The notes under the pieces were generated by a model that did no database searches, was not told the origin of the DNA, and saw only the letters and a list, made by a program, of their open reading frames with translations. From an uncultured Latescibacterota bacterium (GTDB lineage: Bacteria > Latescibacterota > UBA2968): a DNA stretch of 64,000 bases. The stretch is from contig OY282377.1 of the NCBI GenBank assembly GCA_958295785.1, positions 1,130,394 to 1,194,393 on the forward strand, read 5' to 3'. Positions 45,522-54,818 of this stretch are shown in pieces (position 1 is the first letter of the stretch; each line of letters opens with the position of its first letter). The position numbers and the translations under genes were made by a program.

Positions 45522-45688
45522 AAAAAAAAGTAGGTCGCCGAAGGCATCGAAGGCAACCCACGAGGCGTTAGGACCAAACGCTTGAGACAAGCAACGCCTG
45601 AGTGCTACGGAACGTCTGTTCCTCATTCCTCATTCATTCTTGATGGGAGGCAGGATACAAAAAATAAAAATCAAATTTGTGGCTAAAC

Positions 45689-46978
45689 TCACATCTTATT
45701 CTCCCGTCTCGCCACTGCTGAAACCGCTTCAATGGTCGCATCGATCACGTCATCGGTATGCGCGGTGGATAAAAACCATGCCCCGCGCTCGAGGGCGCGC
45801 ACGCCTCGATAGAGAAGTGCTTCCGTGAATGCGATATATTGCTCGCGGTCAGCTTGAAGCGCGTTGCGATAATCGGTCACGGGCGCGTGGACGCCAAATC
45901 CGACGTGGAAAATCTGCGGAAAGCCCGCAACCCGCGCTTGGATATTCGCGTCGCGCAGTGCCCGGCGGATGCCCTCCATGAGTCGCGTTCCCCGTTCGTG
46001 CAACACGTCGAACGTCTCCTGTTGTTTCAACGCGGTCAGCGTGGCAACCACCGCGGCCATAGACGCGGGTTGGGCATTGTACGTGCCCCCGTGCATCACA
46101 TCTTGGACGAACAGATCCATCAAATCCCCGCGACCGGCCAAACACGACACCGGAAACCCATTGGCGATAGCCTTGCCAAACACCGCCAGATCAGGCGTCA
46201 CGCCAAAATATTGCTGCGCGCCGCCGGGCGCCACGCGAAACCCGGTGATCACCTCGTCAAAAATGAGCACTGTTCCCGCATTGGAACAAACCTCCCGAAC
46301 GCCTTCCAAATAGCCCTCGGTCGGAAAAATCACACTGGTATTGCACATCACAGGCTCCATAATCACCGCGGCGACATCGCCCCGTTTCAGACGCGCGGAC
46401 AGAAGATCCAGATCGTTCCAGACGAGCACCTCAGTGCGCTCGTCCGCCACTTGCCCCGCGCTGCCGGGAACGGGCATGGGTGTGTCAACAGGCCCGTACT
46501 GATCGGGCGAGGGCGCGACCGACCACAGCACATTGTCGAACCAACCGTGGTAATGCCCCTCAAATTTGACCGCAACAGATCGGCCCGTGGCCGCACGCGC
46601 CAAGCGCAGGGCCGCTTGCACCGCTTCGCTGCCCGCGCTGCTAAATCGCACCCGATCCGCGCACGGCACCATCTCGCAAACCAATCGGGCGGCTACTTGC
46701 TCAACCGCGGTTTGCCCGGCAAAGAGGATGCCCGACTCGAGTTGTTCTCGAACCGCAGACAAGACCGATTGGGGATTGTGACCGAGAATCATCGGCCCCA
46801 TGCCCAAATAATAATCGATCAACCGGTTGCCATCCACGTCGTAGAGGTAGGGGCCTTCGCCGCGTTCAAACACCAGCGGCGTGGGACGCATCCCCAGCCG
46901 AAAATTGCTGTTCACACCGCCCGGCAAATAGCGCGCGGCTTCGGCGATCAAGTGCTTGGATTTTTCAAACCTCTCCAT
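45689..46978 (-). CDS. Class-III aminotransferase, glutamate-1-semialdehyde aminomutase-like
   Basis: The 429-residue PLP enzyme has AARYLPGGVNSNFR at the N-terminus, GSEAVQAALRLARAATGR, FEGHYHGWFD, LIFDEVITGFRVA and the PLP lysine in AVFGKAIANGFPVSC. This pattern is shared by HemL and by broader class-III aminotransferases; no other heme gene is nearby, so the substrate is uncertain. ATG 46978 has GAGGAG upstream. It overlaps the 3' end of the preceding restriction gene by 14 bases, which ties its expression to that gene. Confidence 0.85.
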   Translation of the reverse strand: MERFEKSKHLIAEAARYLPGGVNSNFRLGMRPTPLVFERGEGPYLYDVDGNRLIDYYLGMGPMILGHNPQSVLSAVREQLESGILFAGQTAVEQVAARLVCEMVPCADRVRFSSAGSEAVQAALRLARAATGRSVAVKFEGHYHGWFDNVLWSVAPSPDQYGPVDTPMPVPGSAGQVADERTEVLVWNDLDLLSARLKRGDVAAVIMEPVMCNTSVIFPTEGYLEGVREVCSNAGTVLIFDEVITGFRVAPGGAQQYFGVTPDLAVFGKAIANGFPVSCLAGRGDLMDLFVQDVMHGGTYNAQPASMAAVVATLTALKQQETFDVLHERGTRLMEGIRRALRDANIQARVAGFPQIFHVGFGVHAPVTDYRNALQADREQYIAFTEALLYRGVRALERGAWFLSTAHTDDVIDATIEAVSAVARRENKM

Positions 46979-49613
46979 CAACGCTCTCCTCGCTATTCCT
47001 CTCAAAAATTGCCGTGGCAATTAGCACCGTTTCAGCCACAGCATTGCGGAGATCCCGTTGGAGTTCGCGAACGCGACGGGCGTAGCCAATGAGCCGTTCG
47101 CGCTGTTCTCCTTTTTTGGGCATGGGCAGAAGGAATTCATTTTCAAAAATGGATTCTCTGATTTCCGGCTGGACAGCCGTTATCGCCAGATAATAAACCT
47201 GTTTCCGAAACATTTCCGACGTGAAAATGCTCCACAAGAGGAGTGCCTCTTCACGGGTTTCAGGTCGAATCGCAATAAACCCTGTCGTGACCAAGTGTCC
47301 GTCAAACTCAGGAGGCACAATGACGGCAGTTCCCCTGGATGAAATGTTCTTGGCGAACAAAACATCGTTGGTCTGCACCTGCAACCGCGCCCGCGTGGGC
47401 AGGTTTTCGAAATAATCCTCGCGGTAATTGACGATTGCCCCTTCTCGGGTCACGTCTCCGATCTCAAAATATCGAAAAATTTCGCCCATGCACGCGCTCC
47501 CTTCTCGCGCGGTCAACTTTGGCACAATATGAAACTCGCGCCCGGTTAGCATATCCACGCGCCCTTCCGCCGCACGCGCTTGCAAATCAGCCCGCGTTCT
47601 CGCCAAATCCGGCGCGTAGTGAAACGCATCCAACCTCTTGGGATTGAGTTTGTCCGCGGGAACGACAAAAGTCTGGAAAGGACACCCCAAATTTTCATTT
47701 TGAACCGTGTTGGGTTCAAAAATCTCTATGCTCTCCCCATCTCTCCGCCAGTGATTCCAGACCTCTGTCAGCCGCGGTATGTTATTCCTCTCAGGCGTAT
47801 AACGCTGATAGTCGTCATGGCCCACATTGTTGAGAATCGCCATGAACACCGCGCCCTGTGCATCTTTCTCATTTTCGCGTTTCACAAGGTGAATGATGGA
47901 TGTTTGCACCCCGGCTTGCGCGGGCAAAAAAGTATTGAACGGCAAAGCGATGACCTGGCGTATGATAAAGTTTTCCAAAATATAATCTCGGTATCTCTGG
48001 CTGCTCTCGCCATTGAGAACGGTGTTGTCGATAACCGTGAGCAACTCACCGCCATTGTTGAGAAGGTGGCAATACCGCTCGAGAAACAAAACATTGGATT
48101 TCGTACTGCTCTTGCGCTTCCCAGTATTGGTAAGGGCGATTTCGTATTGGTCCAGCATCCGCCTCTCGTCGTCATTTTTGCGTTGGTACGAGATGCTGAA
48201 TGGCGGGTTGGTCAGCACGACGTCAAATTTGCGACGCGCGTCAATCAAAAGGTGTTGCAGTTCTTTGACCTCTTTAGTCCTCTCTAGCGACAGGCCGGTG
48301 GGAGGCTGAAGATCGCCATCAAGGGTATCGGCCACAAATACCGTGCTGCCCCCATCTCCGTGCAAATACATATTGAGGCGTGCGATGCGCGCGATCTTAT
48401 CTGCCTTGTCAATACCGTACAGATGTTCGATATAAAGCCGTTTCTTGAGCGCGTTTTTTTCCGTATTGGTCAGGTCATTGCGGGCATCAATGGCGTGGAC
48501 GAGTTTCGCCATGGCTTCAATGAGAAATCCCCCACTCCCGCAACAGCCATCGAGAACGACCGGCAATTCGTCGCCGCGCACCCGGAGGTCGGCCGCTTGG
48601 CTCATATACTTCACGACGCTTCTCGGCGTAAAAAACTGACCGAGCTCTCGCCCGCGAACGGTCGCATTCAAAAATGTTTCGAACATCCGTCCGTTGAGGT
48701 CTTCGTCAATGCCGTGTAGGTCGTAATGCTCCAATTTCTCCACGATCTGCTGAATGGTATCCGCGCTCAAATTCAACGGCTCTTCTTCGTCAAAAATGCG
48801 CTTCTTCTCGCCGATCCCAATTTTCTGTTCCAAATCATCCCGAACATTCTTGAAAAGAATCTCCCCCAAGGGATTCGCGCTTATGCCGCGACTGGTTTGG
48901 TCTTGAATCCACGCCGATGAAAAATTGAAGTCTCGCGCCTGTGGCACAGTGCCATCGGCAACTATCGCGGCGATTCGATTGTCTTCACGCAATTTGATGA
49001 ACATTAACTTGGCAAACTCGTAGAACGCATCTGTAGGGCCCAATGCCTCCTTCTTCCGTATGATGTTGTGGCAATCGCCAAACACGCGGATGAGGTCGTT
49101 CAGGTCGGGCCGGTCAAATAAAAATACGTCCCGAGGGGCGCGGACGACATCTGCGGCGCCGCAAGTGAGCAAAGAGCGCAGTTGGACAAATTTTGCGTTG
49201 TCCTCCTCAAAGTCGCAAAACGACAGGTGGAGTTTGGGCGCATCTCTATCCCAATGCCACAAAACCGAGGTGAGGCCATTCGTCGCGACGACATACTGGA
49301 CTGGGTTGTTATCGTACCGCTGATTCAGCATCAGCGCGTATCCGCTGACCTGATAGTGGTAGTCCTCGGGGGGTTCACCGGGCGATTTCGCGTCAATGAT
49401 GATGGCGGGGTCGCCTTGCCCGTCGAGGAGCACGTAGTCGGGCCTGTACTGTTCTTTGCCGCGGCCACGCGGTATGGCAATTCTCTCCAACGAATCTTTG
49501 CGCCGGATGCGATTATCCGGATAATTCAGCTTGGACAGTAGCCTTTCGATGACCAAGGCTTCGACATCGGCCTCTGAATCGAGGTCCGCGCGTTCGCAAA
49601 ACATGTTTCTCAT
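46965..49613 (-). CDS. Single-chain nuclease, N6-adenine methylase and specificity protein (type IIG-like)
   Basis: The 882-residue protein has an N-terminal HSDR_N-type nuclease core (YRPDYVLLDGQGDPAIIIDAKSPGE, a D...DxK site). Next comes an HsdM-type methylase with FFTPRSVVKYM, DGCCGSGGFLIEAM and VLTNPPFSISY. The C-terminal 250 residues form one target-recognition domain (FRYFEIGDVTREG, LQVQTNDVLFAKNISSRG, TTGFIAIRP). All three activities sit in one chain, as in type IIG enzymes, and no helicase R subunit is nearby. It lies next to HerA-type and glycosyltransferase genes on the minus strand. Confidence 0.86.
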   Translation of the reverse strand: MRNMFCERADLDSEADVEALVIERLLSKLNYPDNRIRRKDSLERIAIPRGRGKEQYRPDYVLLDGQGDPAIIIDAKSPGEPPEDYHYQVSGYALMLNQRYDNNPVQYVVATNGLTSVLWHWDRDAPKLHLSFCDFEEDNAKFVQLRSLLTCGAADVVRAPRDVFLFDRPDLNDLIRVFGDCHNIIRKKEALGPTDAFYEFAKLMFIKLREDNRIAAIVADGTVPQARDFNFSSAWIQDQTSRGISANPLGEILFKNVRDDLEQKIGIGEKKRIFDEEEPLNLSADTIQQIVEKLEHYDLHGIDEDLNGRMFETFLNATVRGRELGQFFTPRSVVKYMSQAADLRVRGDELPVVLDGCCGSGGFLIEAMAKLVHAIDARNDLTNTEKNALKKRLYIEHLYGIDKADKIARIARLNMYLHGDGGSTVFVADTLDGDLQPPTGLSLERTKEVKELQHLLIDARRKFDVVLTNPPFSISYQRKNDDERRMLDQYEIALTNTGKRKSSTKSNVLFLERYCHLLNNGGELLTVIDNTVLNGESSQRYRDYILENFIIRQVIALPFNTFLPAQAGVQTSIIHLVKRENEKDAQGAVFMAILNNVGHDDYQRYTPERNNIPRLTEVWNHWRRDGESIEIFEPNTVQNENLGCPFQTFVVPADKLNPKRLDAFHYAPDLARTRADLQARAAEGRVDMLTGREFHIVPKLTAREGSACMGEIFRYFEIGDVTREGAIVNYREDYFENLPTRARLQVQTNDVLFAKNISSRGTAVIVPPEFDGHLVTTGFIAIRPETREEALLLWSIFTSEMFRKQVYYLAITAVQPEIRESIFENEFLLPMPKKGEQRERLIGYARRVRELQRDLRNAVAETVLIATAIFERNSEESVDGEV

Positions 49614-49631
49614 CGTCTTCGTCTCCTCTTT

Positions 49632-50600
49632 CTATTGAGGGGTTTTATTGCGATGACCGTCTTCGAGTTCCATAGATCGCACGCGCGTGGAAACGTCTTC
49701 GAGGAGGGCGCGGTTGGTGGCGATGAGATCGGCGACAATGCCGGTGAGGAACATCTGGAACCCGGCGAGCAAGAGGATGGCCGCGAGGATGAGCGATTGA
49801 ATGTGGCGTTCGCCCTCGTCAGTAAAAAAGAAAAAATAGAGAAAGCGGAGACCGATCAGCGTGCCCACCGCGAAAACGGCTGCGCCAAATGCGGAAAAAA
49901 TTCGCAGGGCTTTGTAGCGCGCGTACGTCCGCAGGCTGATCATGCCCGACTTAAACACGAACTCCCCCGGATTGGCGAACAGGCGCGACTCGCGCGTTTT
50001 GGGATTGGTGCGAATGGGCACGATTTCAATGGCGAGGCGGCCTTGCCCGGCTTGTATGACGTGCTCGGCGGTGTGATCGAAATCCGTGAACATCGACAAA
50101 TGCAGGGCCGCGTCCCGGGAAAATGCGCGAAAACCACTGGCGACATCGGGCACCTCGACATCGGCGAGGCGGCTTATCACGCGGCTGCCAACCCCCTGAA
50201 GCCATCGCTTAAAAAAAGAAAAGTGGCCGATGCCACCCGTTTGGCGATCCCCAATGACGATGTGGGCGCGTTTTTCGAGAATGGGTTGCACGAGCGCGGC
50301 AATGTCCGCCCCGCAGTACTGGTTGTCGCCATCTGTGTTGACGATGATGTCCGCGCCGAGTTTGAGGCAGGTGTCGAAGCCCGTTTTGAATGCGTGCCCC
50401 AAACCGCGATTTTTGGGGAATGTGACGATGTGATCCACGCCGAGTTCGCGGGCGACTTCAGACGTGCGATCATCCGAACCGTCGTCAATGACCAAGACCT
50501 CGACCTCGTCAATGCCGGGAACTTCGCGCGGAATGTCGGCGACCGTCGCGGGCAGGGTTTCTTCTTCGTTGAGGCACGGGATTTGGACGATGAGTTTCAT
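49632..50600 (-). CDS. Family 2 glycosyltransferase (DPM/undecaprenyl-phosphate type)
   Basis: The 322-residue protein begins MKLIVQIPCLNEEETLPATV. The GT-A nucleotide motif is VLVIDDGSDDRTSE and the metal motif DGDNQY is at about residues 94-99. Two or three C-terminal helices around 225-290 anchor it to the membrane. Such enzymes move a sugar to a lipid phosphate. ATG 50600 is chosen because the frame before it reads as antisense of intergenic DNA. Its place between HerA and the restriction gene is probably incidental. Confidence 0.88.
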   Translation of the reverse strand: MKLIVQIPCLNEEETLPATVADIPREVPGIDEVEVLVIDDGSDDRTSEVARELGVDHIVTFPKNRGLGHAFKTGFDTCLKLGADIIVNTDGDNQYCGADIAALVQPILEKRAHIVIGDRQTGGIGHFSFFKRWLQGVGSRVISRLADVEVPDVASGFRAFSRDAALHLSMFTDFDHTAEHVIQAGQGRLAIEIVPIRTNPKTRESRLFANPGEFVFKSGMISLRTYARYKALRIFSAFGAAVFAVGTLIGLRFLYFFFFTDEGERHIQSLILAAILLLAGFQMFLTGIVADLIATNRALLEDVSTRVRSMELEDGHRNKTPQ

Positions 50601-50643
50601 GTGATTTTTGTGCTTTTTGTGGGGATCCGCGAATTGATTTTGG

Positions 50644-52320
50644 TCAATCGCCAAAAATCGCGGCTGACGCAGCTGCGGCTTTTTCCGTTCTCTCTTCATC
50701 GGACAAATCGCCCATCGCCTTGTAAAAAGCCTCGTCGTAATTGCGGGTTTTGATCACCACGGGCATCGGCACCGCATGCCCAAACACGAGGGCCTGTTGT
50801 TTGGAATCGAGACTCGCCAACACACTTCGCAAGCCATTGGCATTGGACACGCCCGTGAGCACGCCTTGGATATCTTTTTCGTCGTTGAGCAAGGCCGTGA
50901 TCTTGGTGCCGAGTTGCGAGAGCACTTCCTCGTCAATGCCCGAGGGGCGTTGGTCAACGACGAGGAGGGAGACATAGTACTTCCGCATTTCTCGGGCGAT
51001 GGTGCCGAAAATGGTCTGTTTTGCCGTGGCCGGGTTGAGAAACTTGTGGGCTTCTTCGATGGTGATGACCAGGGGCCGGGGTTGGTCTTCGGGATTTTGA
51101 GATGCGTAGAATTTTTCGCTCTTCGTGACGTACTGCTCGTGAATGCGCCGCGAGAGAATATTCGCCACGAGCAAATAGGCGAGCATGCTGGTCTGCCGCC
51201 CAAATTCGAGCACGATGTGAATGCCGCGGTCGATGTAATCCATCATCGTATCCACGGCATCGGCGCCGTCGAGGCGATTGACCATAAAGGGAAAATTGTC
51301 GATGCGCTTGAGCTTGCGATGCAATGCGGACAGCGAGCTTTTGTTCGCGCCGATATCCTCGGCGAATTGCTCGACATCCGGGCCATCCACCGACAGCAAC
51401 TGCCGCAACCAGCGGTTTTTGTACATCGCATAGACGAGATAGGCCGATTCGGCTGCCGTGGGATTGAGTTGCAACTCGTCTTGCAGTGCGATCACATCCT
51501 CGACCGCGATTTGATCGTAGGCGATGTACACCTCGTGGTCCGGCTGAATCCCGCGCTGTCGGGACGATTCCGGATCCAGAGAAAACAGGGCCACCTGATT
51601 GCCGAACAACTGCTTGAGGCCCTTGACAAAACTGCTGCCTTGCCCGCCGCCCTCTTTCATCGCGCGAAACCCGTACTCGTTGTGCATGTCAAAAATGAGA
51701 TTGACGGCCTTCTCGTTCTTGATCAGGCCGCACAGCACCAAGCGCGTGAGAAAGGATTTGCCCGTGCCGGTCTTGCCAAAAATGCCATTGCTGCGCTCGA
51801 CAAAGCGATTGAGATTGATGCACACCGGCGTGTCCATATCCAACGGCGTGCCCAGGTTGAAAAACCGGTCGTCCTTGTCCTCGCTGCCAAACACGCGCGA
51901 CACATCTTCTTCGTCGGCCTCCACGACTTTGGAAAAATGACTCGGAATGGTCTTGACCGGACGCGGCTCATCCACGATTTCCTCGCCCTGTTCGAGCATG
52001 AGCATGGGCCGCAGCGCGACCGTGACGTACGTGCTCGACCCATTGAGCACGCTGTGCAACAACTGGTCGCCATCGCGGGGCGGATAGAGCAAAATGTCGG
52101 GATTGGTGGCATCGAGGGTCAAATCGGTGATCATCGAGAAGAACTGATTTTTATACCCCTCGATCACCACGAACTTGCCGGCTTTGACGTCCTCAACGCT
52201 GCGGTTGGGGTTGAGCTTCATCTCGACCCCCTCGGTCAATGACCCGCGCGTGACAACGCCAATTTCGCCAATGGTCTGAATATTGGGCGACCCGTTGAGA
52301 TTGTTCCAGAGATCGTTCAT
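50644..52320 (-). CDS. herA: HerA-type hexameric ATPase
   Basis: HerA-family ATPases form rings that translocate DNA. With NurA they resect double-strand breaks in archaea, and in bacteria they pair with nucleases in phage defence. The 558-residue protein has an N-terminal beta-rich HAS-barrel-like region (IGEIGVVTRGSLTEGVEMKL), Walker A GIFGKTGTGKSFLTR at about 185-199, Walker B PLVITIEEAHKFLNPATA, and the arginine-bearing VVDQRPSGIDEEVLSQLGTK. GT2 and restriction genes follow on the same strand; the 199-residue partner and NurA lie upstream. Confidence 0.87.
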   Translation of the reverse strand: MNDLWNNLNGSPNIQTIGEIGVVTRGSLTEGVEMKLNPNRSVEDVKAGKFVVIEGYKNQFFSMITDLTLDATNPDILLYPPRDGDQLLHSVLNGSSTYVTVALRPMLMLEQGEEIVDEPRPVKTIPSHFSKVVEADEEDVSRVFGSEDKDDRFFNLGTPLDMDTPVCINLNRFVERSNGIFGKTGTGKSFLTRLVLCGLIKNEKAVNLIFDMHNEYGFRAMKEGGGQGSSFVKGLKQLFGNQVALFSLDPESSRQRGIQPDHEVYIAYDQIAVEDVIALQDELQLNPTAAESAYLVYAMYKNRWLRQLLSVDGPDVEQFAEDIGANKSSLSALHRKLKRIDNFPFMVNRLDGADAVDTMMDYIDRGIHIVLEFGRQTSMLAYLLVANILSRRIHEQYVTKSEKFYASQNPEDQPRPLVITIEEAHKFLNPATAKQTIFGTIAREMRKYYVSLLVVDQRPSGIDEEVLSQLGTKITALLNDEKDIQGVLTGVSNANGLRSVLASLDSKQQALVFGHAVPMPVVIKTRNYDEAFYKAMGDLSDEERTEKAAAASAAIFGD

Positions 52321-52433
52321 GGGAAAGTAGGGGTCAGTGGTGGGGGCTAATTGCTTCTTGTACTTTGGGCGAGCACGGGGGCATCGCCCCTACACACACG
52401 GCGCGCCTTTTGTGGCTAAACTTCCATCTCGCC
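52321..52433. repeat. Heptamer and GC-rich hairpin between HerA and its partner
   Basis: The spacer carries GGGTCAGTGGTGGG next to the HerA start (an ACTGACC-type array on the coding strand) and the hairpin GGGCGAGCACGGGGGCATCGCCCC at 52366-52391. Confidence 0.65.
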
Positions 52434-53033
52434 TTATTGCGAAACGCGCCTCATAATCGAACTGAGGCGGTCGTAGTCGTCGCGGATGAGGCGGCACAGG
52501 TCTTTGCCAATGCCCACCAGATAGGGCATGTCAAACGCACGCGCGGCCCAGGCATTTCGCACCGAGGCGATGATGAGATCGTCCGCGGGCAGACGATTGC
52601 CATTGCCGCACAAAATGCTGCGGAGAAAATCGCCGCTGTTGGTCAGGGCTTTGATCTCGGATTCCGAGCAGGGAAACACAAAACTGTGGATGCCGGGCGG
52701 CTGCGGGGGCAAGACCTGTTGCGGGCCTTTGTCGTCGCCATAGCCGATGATCACCGCCTCGAACTCGGTCTTGAGCAGTTCGAAAATTTGCGGCTGTTCT
52801 TCGCGCAACTGTTGCTCGGTCAGGCCATAGGCCGTCGCGCGGCGGTTGGGTTCAATCGAGTGCGTACACACGTTGAACACCAAGCCATACACGGGCAATG
52901 CGCCGAGGGTTTTGACAAAGGACCCGAAGGGCGGCGCGCCATTGAGCTCGCGGCTTTCAGACGTGAATTGCGACGTGGAACTTTCCACGATTTCGCCGAT
53001 AAATTCGCTGAGATCGAGTTGCGCGAGTGACAT
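52434..53033 (-). CDS. HerA-linked protein of unknown function
   Basis: A 199-residue soluble protein I cannot assign to a named family. It starts MSLAQLDLSEFIGEIVESST, has a beta-rich middle (FGSFVKTLGALPVYGLVFNV, then AVIIGYGDDKGPQQVLPP) and a helical C-terminus with DMPYLVGIGKDLCRLIRDD. It is directly upstream of HerA on the same strand, so it is most likely a HerA cofactor, possibly an N-terminal HAS-like adaptor split into its own gene. Confidence 0.65.
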   Translation of the reverse strand: MSLAQLDLSEFIGEIVESSTSQFTSESRELNGAPPFGSFVKTLGALPVYGLVFNVCTHSIEPNRRATAYGLTEQQLREEQPQIFELLKTEFEAVIIGYGDDKGPQQVLPPQPPGIHSFVFPCSESEIKALTNSGDFLRSILCGNGNRLPADDLIIASVRNAWAARAFDMPYLVGIGKDLCRLIRDDYDRLSSIMRRVSQ

Positions 53034-53207
53034 AGAAACCTCTATTGTGAAAAGCAGTAGTCAGTGGTCAGTCCGCCCATTCGCTCCGTTGCCCCACATG
53101 CGTGCCCCGCCCGACTATCCGTCCGCCCGTGCGTTCCCTTCCTCGCCCCGATCCGCCATGTGCGCTATACCCAATCCCCAACCCGTGCCTGTCCTTGCAC
53201 CCAGCGA
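53034..53207. repeat. Heptamer-containing spacer at the edge of the restriction cassette
   Basis: GTAGTCAGTGGTCAGTCC at 53058-53075 is a reversed heptamer array facing the 52434-53033 gene. A degenerate CCCGTGCCTGTCCTTGC hairpin half lies at 53184. The region marks the left edge of the three-gene R-M cassette. Confidence 0.65.
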
Positions 53208-53993
53208 CTAAACCACCCCTGCCATCGGTATTTGTCCGCCAAAGACACGTTCTTTTGCTATGGCAACATACGCCTTGGAGATATCCACCCCGATGAACCT
53301 TCGATTGTGCTTCAGGGCCATTTTGCCCGTCGTGCCACTGCCGCACATGGGATCGAAGACGAGATCGCCGGGATTTGTCCAAGACAAGATATGATCCTCC
53401 GCCAACTTTTCGGGAAAGACCGCGGGATGGTCAAAGGCAATTTTGTCGGTTGTCGTGCCGCCATAACCCACCGCATAAGGCCAGATATTTGTACGGGTCT
53501 TTTCTTTTTTGAGTTCCTTGAGCACCTTTTTGTTCACGCCATCGGCGCCCTTGTTGTGTGTCAGCATTTCCATGCCGTGTCTGACCGTTTCAACTTTTAA
53601 GGGATTAAATGTGTTCGGTTTGCCCCGCGACAACACAAACATAAACTCATAGCAGTTCGTGTAGGCATTGCTCCGCATAAAAGGCGTGTTCTTCTTTTGG
53701 TAGATCATGACATCGTGCATAAGAAAACCCATGTCCTGAAAGAACAAGCCCTGCCTAAAACTGGTTAGGGTTCGTCCGCCGTTGATTTTGTCCCCAACGA
53801 CCCAGACGACGACGCCTCCCTCTTTTGTCACCCTGTATAGATGCTTTGCGATATTCTCAAAGTCAAACGAATAGCCTTTGTAATTTCGCAAATTATCATA
53901 GGGCGGCGACGTCACGGTCAAGTCTATGGATTTCTCATCCATACGAGACATAAACGCGACACAATCATCGACAAAAAATCCTTCTTCCATCAT
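53208..53993 (-). CDS. Beta-class DNA methyltransferase of the restriction cassette
   Basis: The 261-residue protein has the catalytic TSPPYDNLRNYKG at residues 29-41 and the AdoMet-binding motif VFDPMCGSGTTGKMALKH near residue 210, the order of beta-class N4-cytosine or N6-adenine methylases. Two adjacent ATG codons open it; the second (53990) is better spaced from AGGAAG. It is the last gene of a cassette with an alpha-class methylase and a probable endonuclease. Two methylases with one endonuclease recall MboI/DpnII-like systems. Confidence 0.85.
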   Translation of the reverse strand: MMEEGFFVDDCVAFMSRMDEKSIDLTVTSPPYDNLRNYKGYSFDFENIAKHLYRVTKEGGVVVWVVGDKINGGRTLTSFRQGLFFQDMGFLMHDVMIYQKKNTPFMRSNAYTNCYEFMFVLSRGKPNTFNPLKVETVRHGMEMLTHNKGADGVNKKVLKELKKEKTRTNIWPYAVGYGGTTTDKIAFDHPAVFPEKLAEDHILSWTNPGDLVFDPMCGSGTTGKMALKHNRRFIGVDISKAYVAIAKERVFGGQIPMAGVV

Positions 53994-54062
53994 TTCTTCC
54001 TGCCTTGTATCTAAAACTCACATTCGCGCCTCTGACGATTGCGGCAACCTTTCCGCGTCGAG

Positions 54063-54818
54063 TTACCAGTTGCCGAAGGTTTTGACCGCACTGCCATAGA
54101 CAACGATCGTTTTGTTGTGGTGCTGTCTCTCTTGGATATTGCCCCACAAGAGTTCCATAACGGGTATTTTGTTGATGTTAAAACGCACTTCTCGATAGTG
54201 TTGGGGGCTGTCATTTCTCATTTCGAGTTCCCCGACATTTCTGCCATTATACCTAAACAATACCTTCTGCTCAGGCGGGTTGCCTCTTGAATTTTCAACA
54301 GTGAAGCACTCGCCCATGATATGAACCACATCCCTATTCAAAAAAACGTGATAATTATCCTCATGCAAAGCCGTAAGATAGTTGACTTCACCACCGTTAA
54401 AAAAGGCTTTCATCAGAAATGCACGCAACAATGCTTTGCGCTGAAACCGATCTTTGAGTTCGCGCATCGGGGTTCGCAGAAGTTCCTTTGATGCCTCTTT
54501 GCTATTCTCATAGTCCTCATAGCGCGGCGGAAAAGTATCAATACAATGGATCAACAAAGAACCGATACCGTTCAAGGCTTGAAATCCATCATCGGTCTCA
54601 AACCTCGATCTTCGATAGAGAAATACTTGCCACTTCTTTTGCCCAGACTTGACGGAATGGGCATCGCCAGAAGGGTCAATGACGTCCTTCTTTGCTTTTT
54701 TGTCATTGCGGTAATCGTTATCTAATCCGAGAAGAAGTGCGAACCGAAGCGCGTCTGCGTGCCCTTGTTGTCGGTAGGTACGCGCTTGCTGAGGAGAAGA
54801 TGCGCGTCTGCGAGCCAT
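54063..54818 (-). CDS. Probable type II restriction endonuclease
   Basis: The 251-residue protein lies between two methylase genes, and its ATG overlaps the stop of the D12-class methylase by one base. That position is the main evidence for its role. A candidate catalytic segment is VLFRYNGRNVGELEMRND near the C-terminus, with charged residues that could form a PD-(D/E)xK variant; I cannot prove this. The N-terminus (MARRRASSPQQARTYRQQGH) is basic. No family was recognised by eye. Confidence 0.6.
   Translation of the reverse strand: MARRRASSPQQARTYRQQGHADALRFALLLGLDNDYRNDKKAKKDVIDPSGDAHSVKSGQKKWQVFLYRRSRFETDDGFQALNGIGSLLIHCIDTFPPRYEDYENSKEASKELLRTPMRELKDRFQRKALLRAFLMKAFFNGGEVNYLTALHEDNYHVFLNRDVVHIMGECFTVENSRGNPPEQKVLFRYNGRNVGELEMRNDSPQHYREVRFNINKIPVMELLWGNIQERQHHNKTIVVYGSAVKTFGNW

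Larger units (their letters stand above)
43992..45683 (-). repeat. MITE-like repeat, copy C, split by an IS1595-type element
   Basis: The two outer pieces, 43992-44285 and 45522-about 45683, align with the halves of copy D in reverse orientation. The left end ATACCAATTTGATTTTC at 43992 is the intact terminal inverted repeat. The insertion point is the eight-A run of the hinge. Confidence 0.85.

Noticed and set aside
45839-47092. 417-codon plus-strand open frame
   Set aside because: It lies opposite the aminotransferase and the end of the restriction gene, whose motifs are clear.
50776-52242. 488-codon plus-strand open frame opposite HerA
   Set aside because: It is the antisense of a gene with clear Walker motifs, has no ribosome site, and its translation shows no recognisable fold; high GC keeps the opposite strand open.
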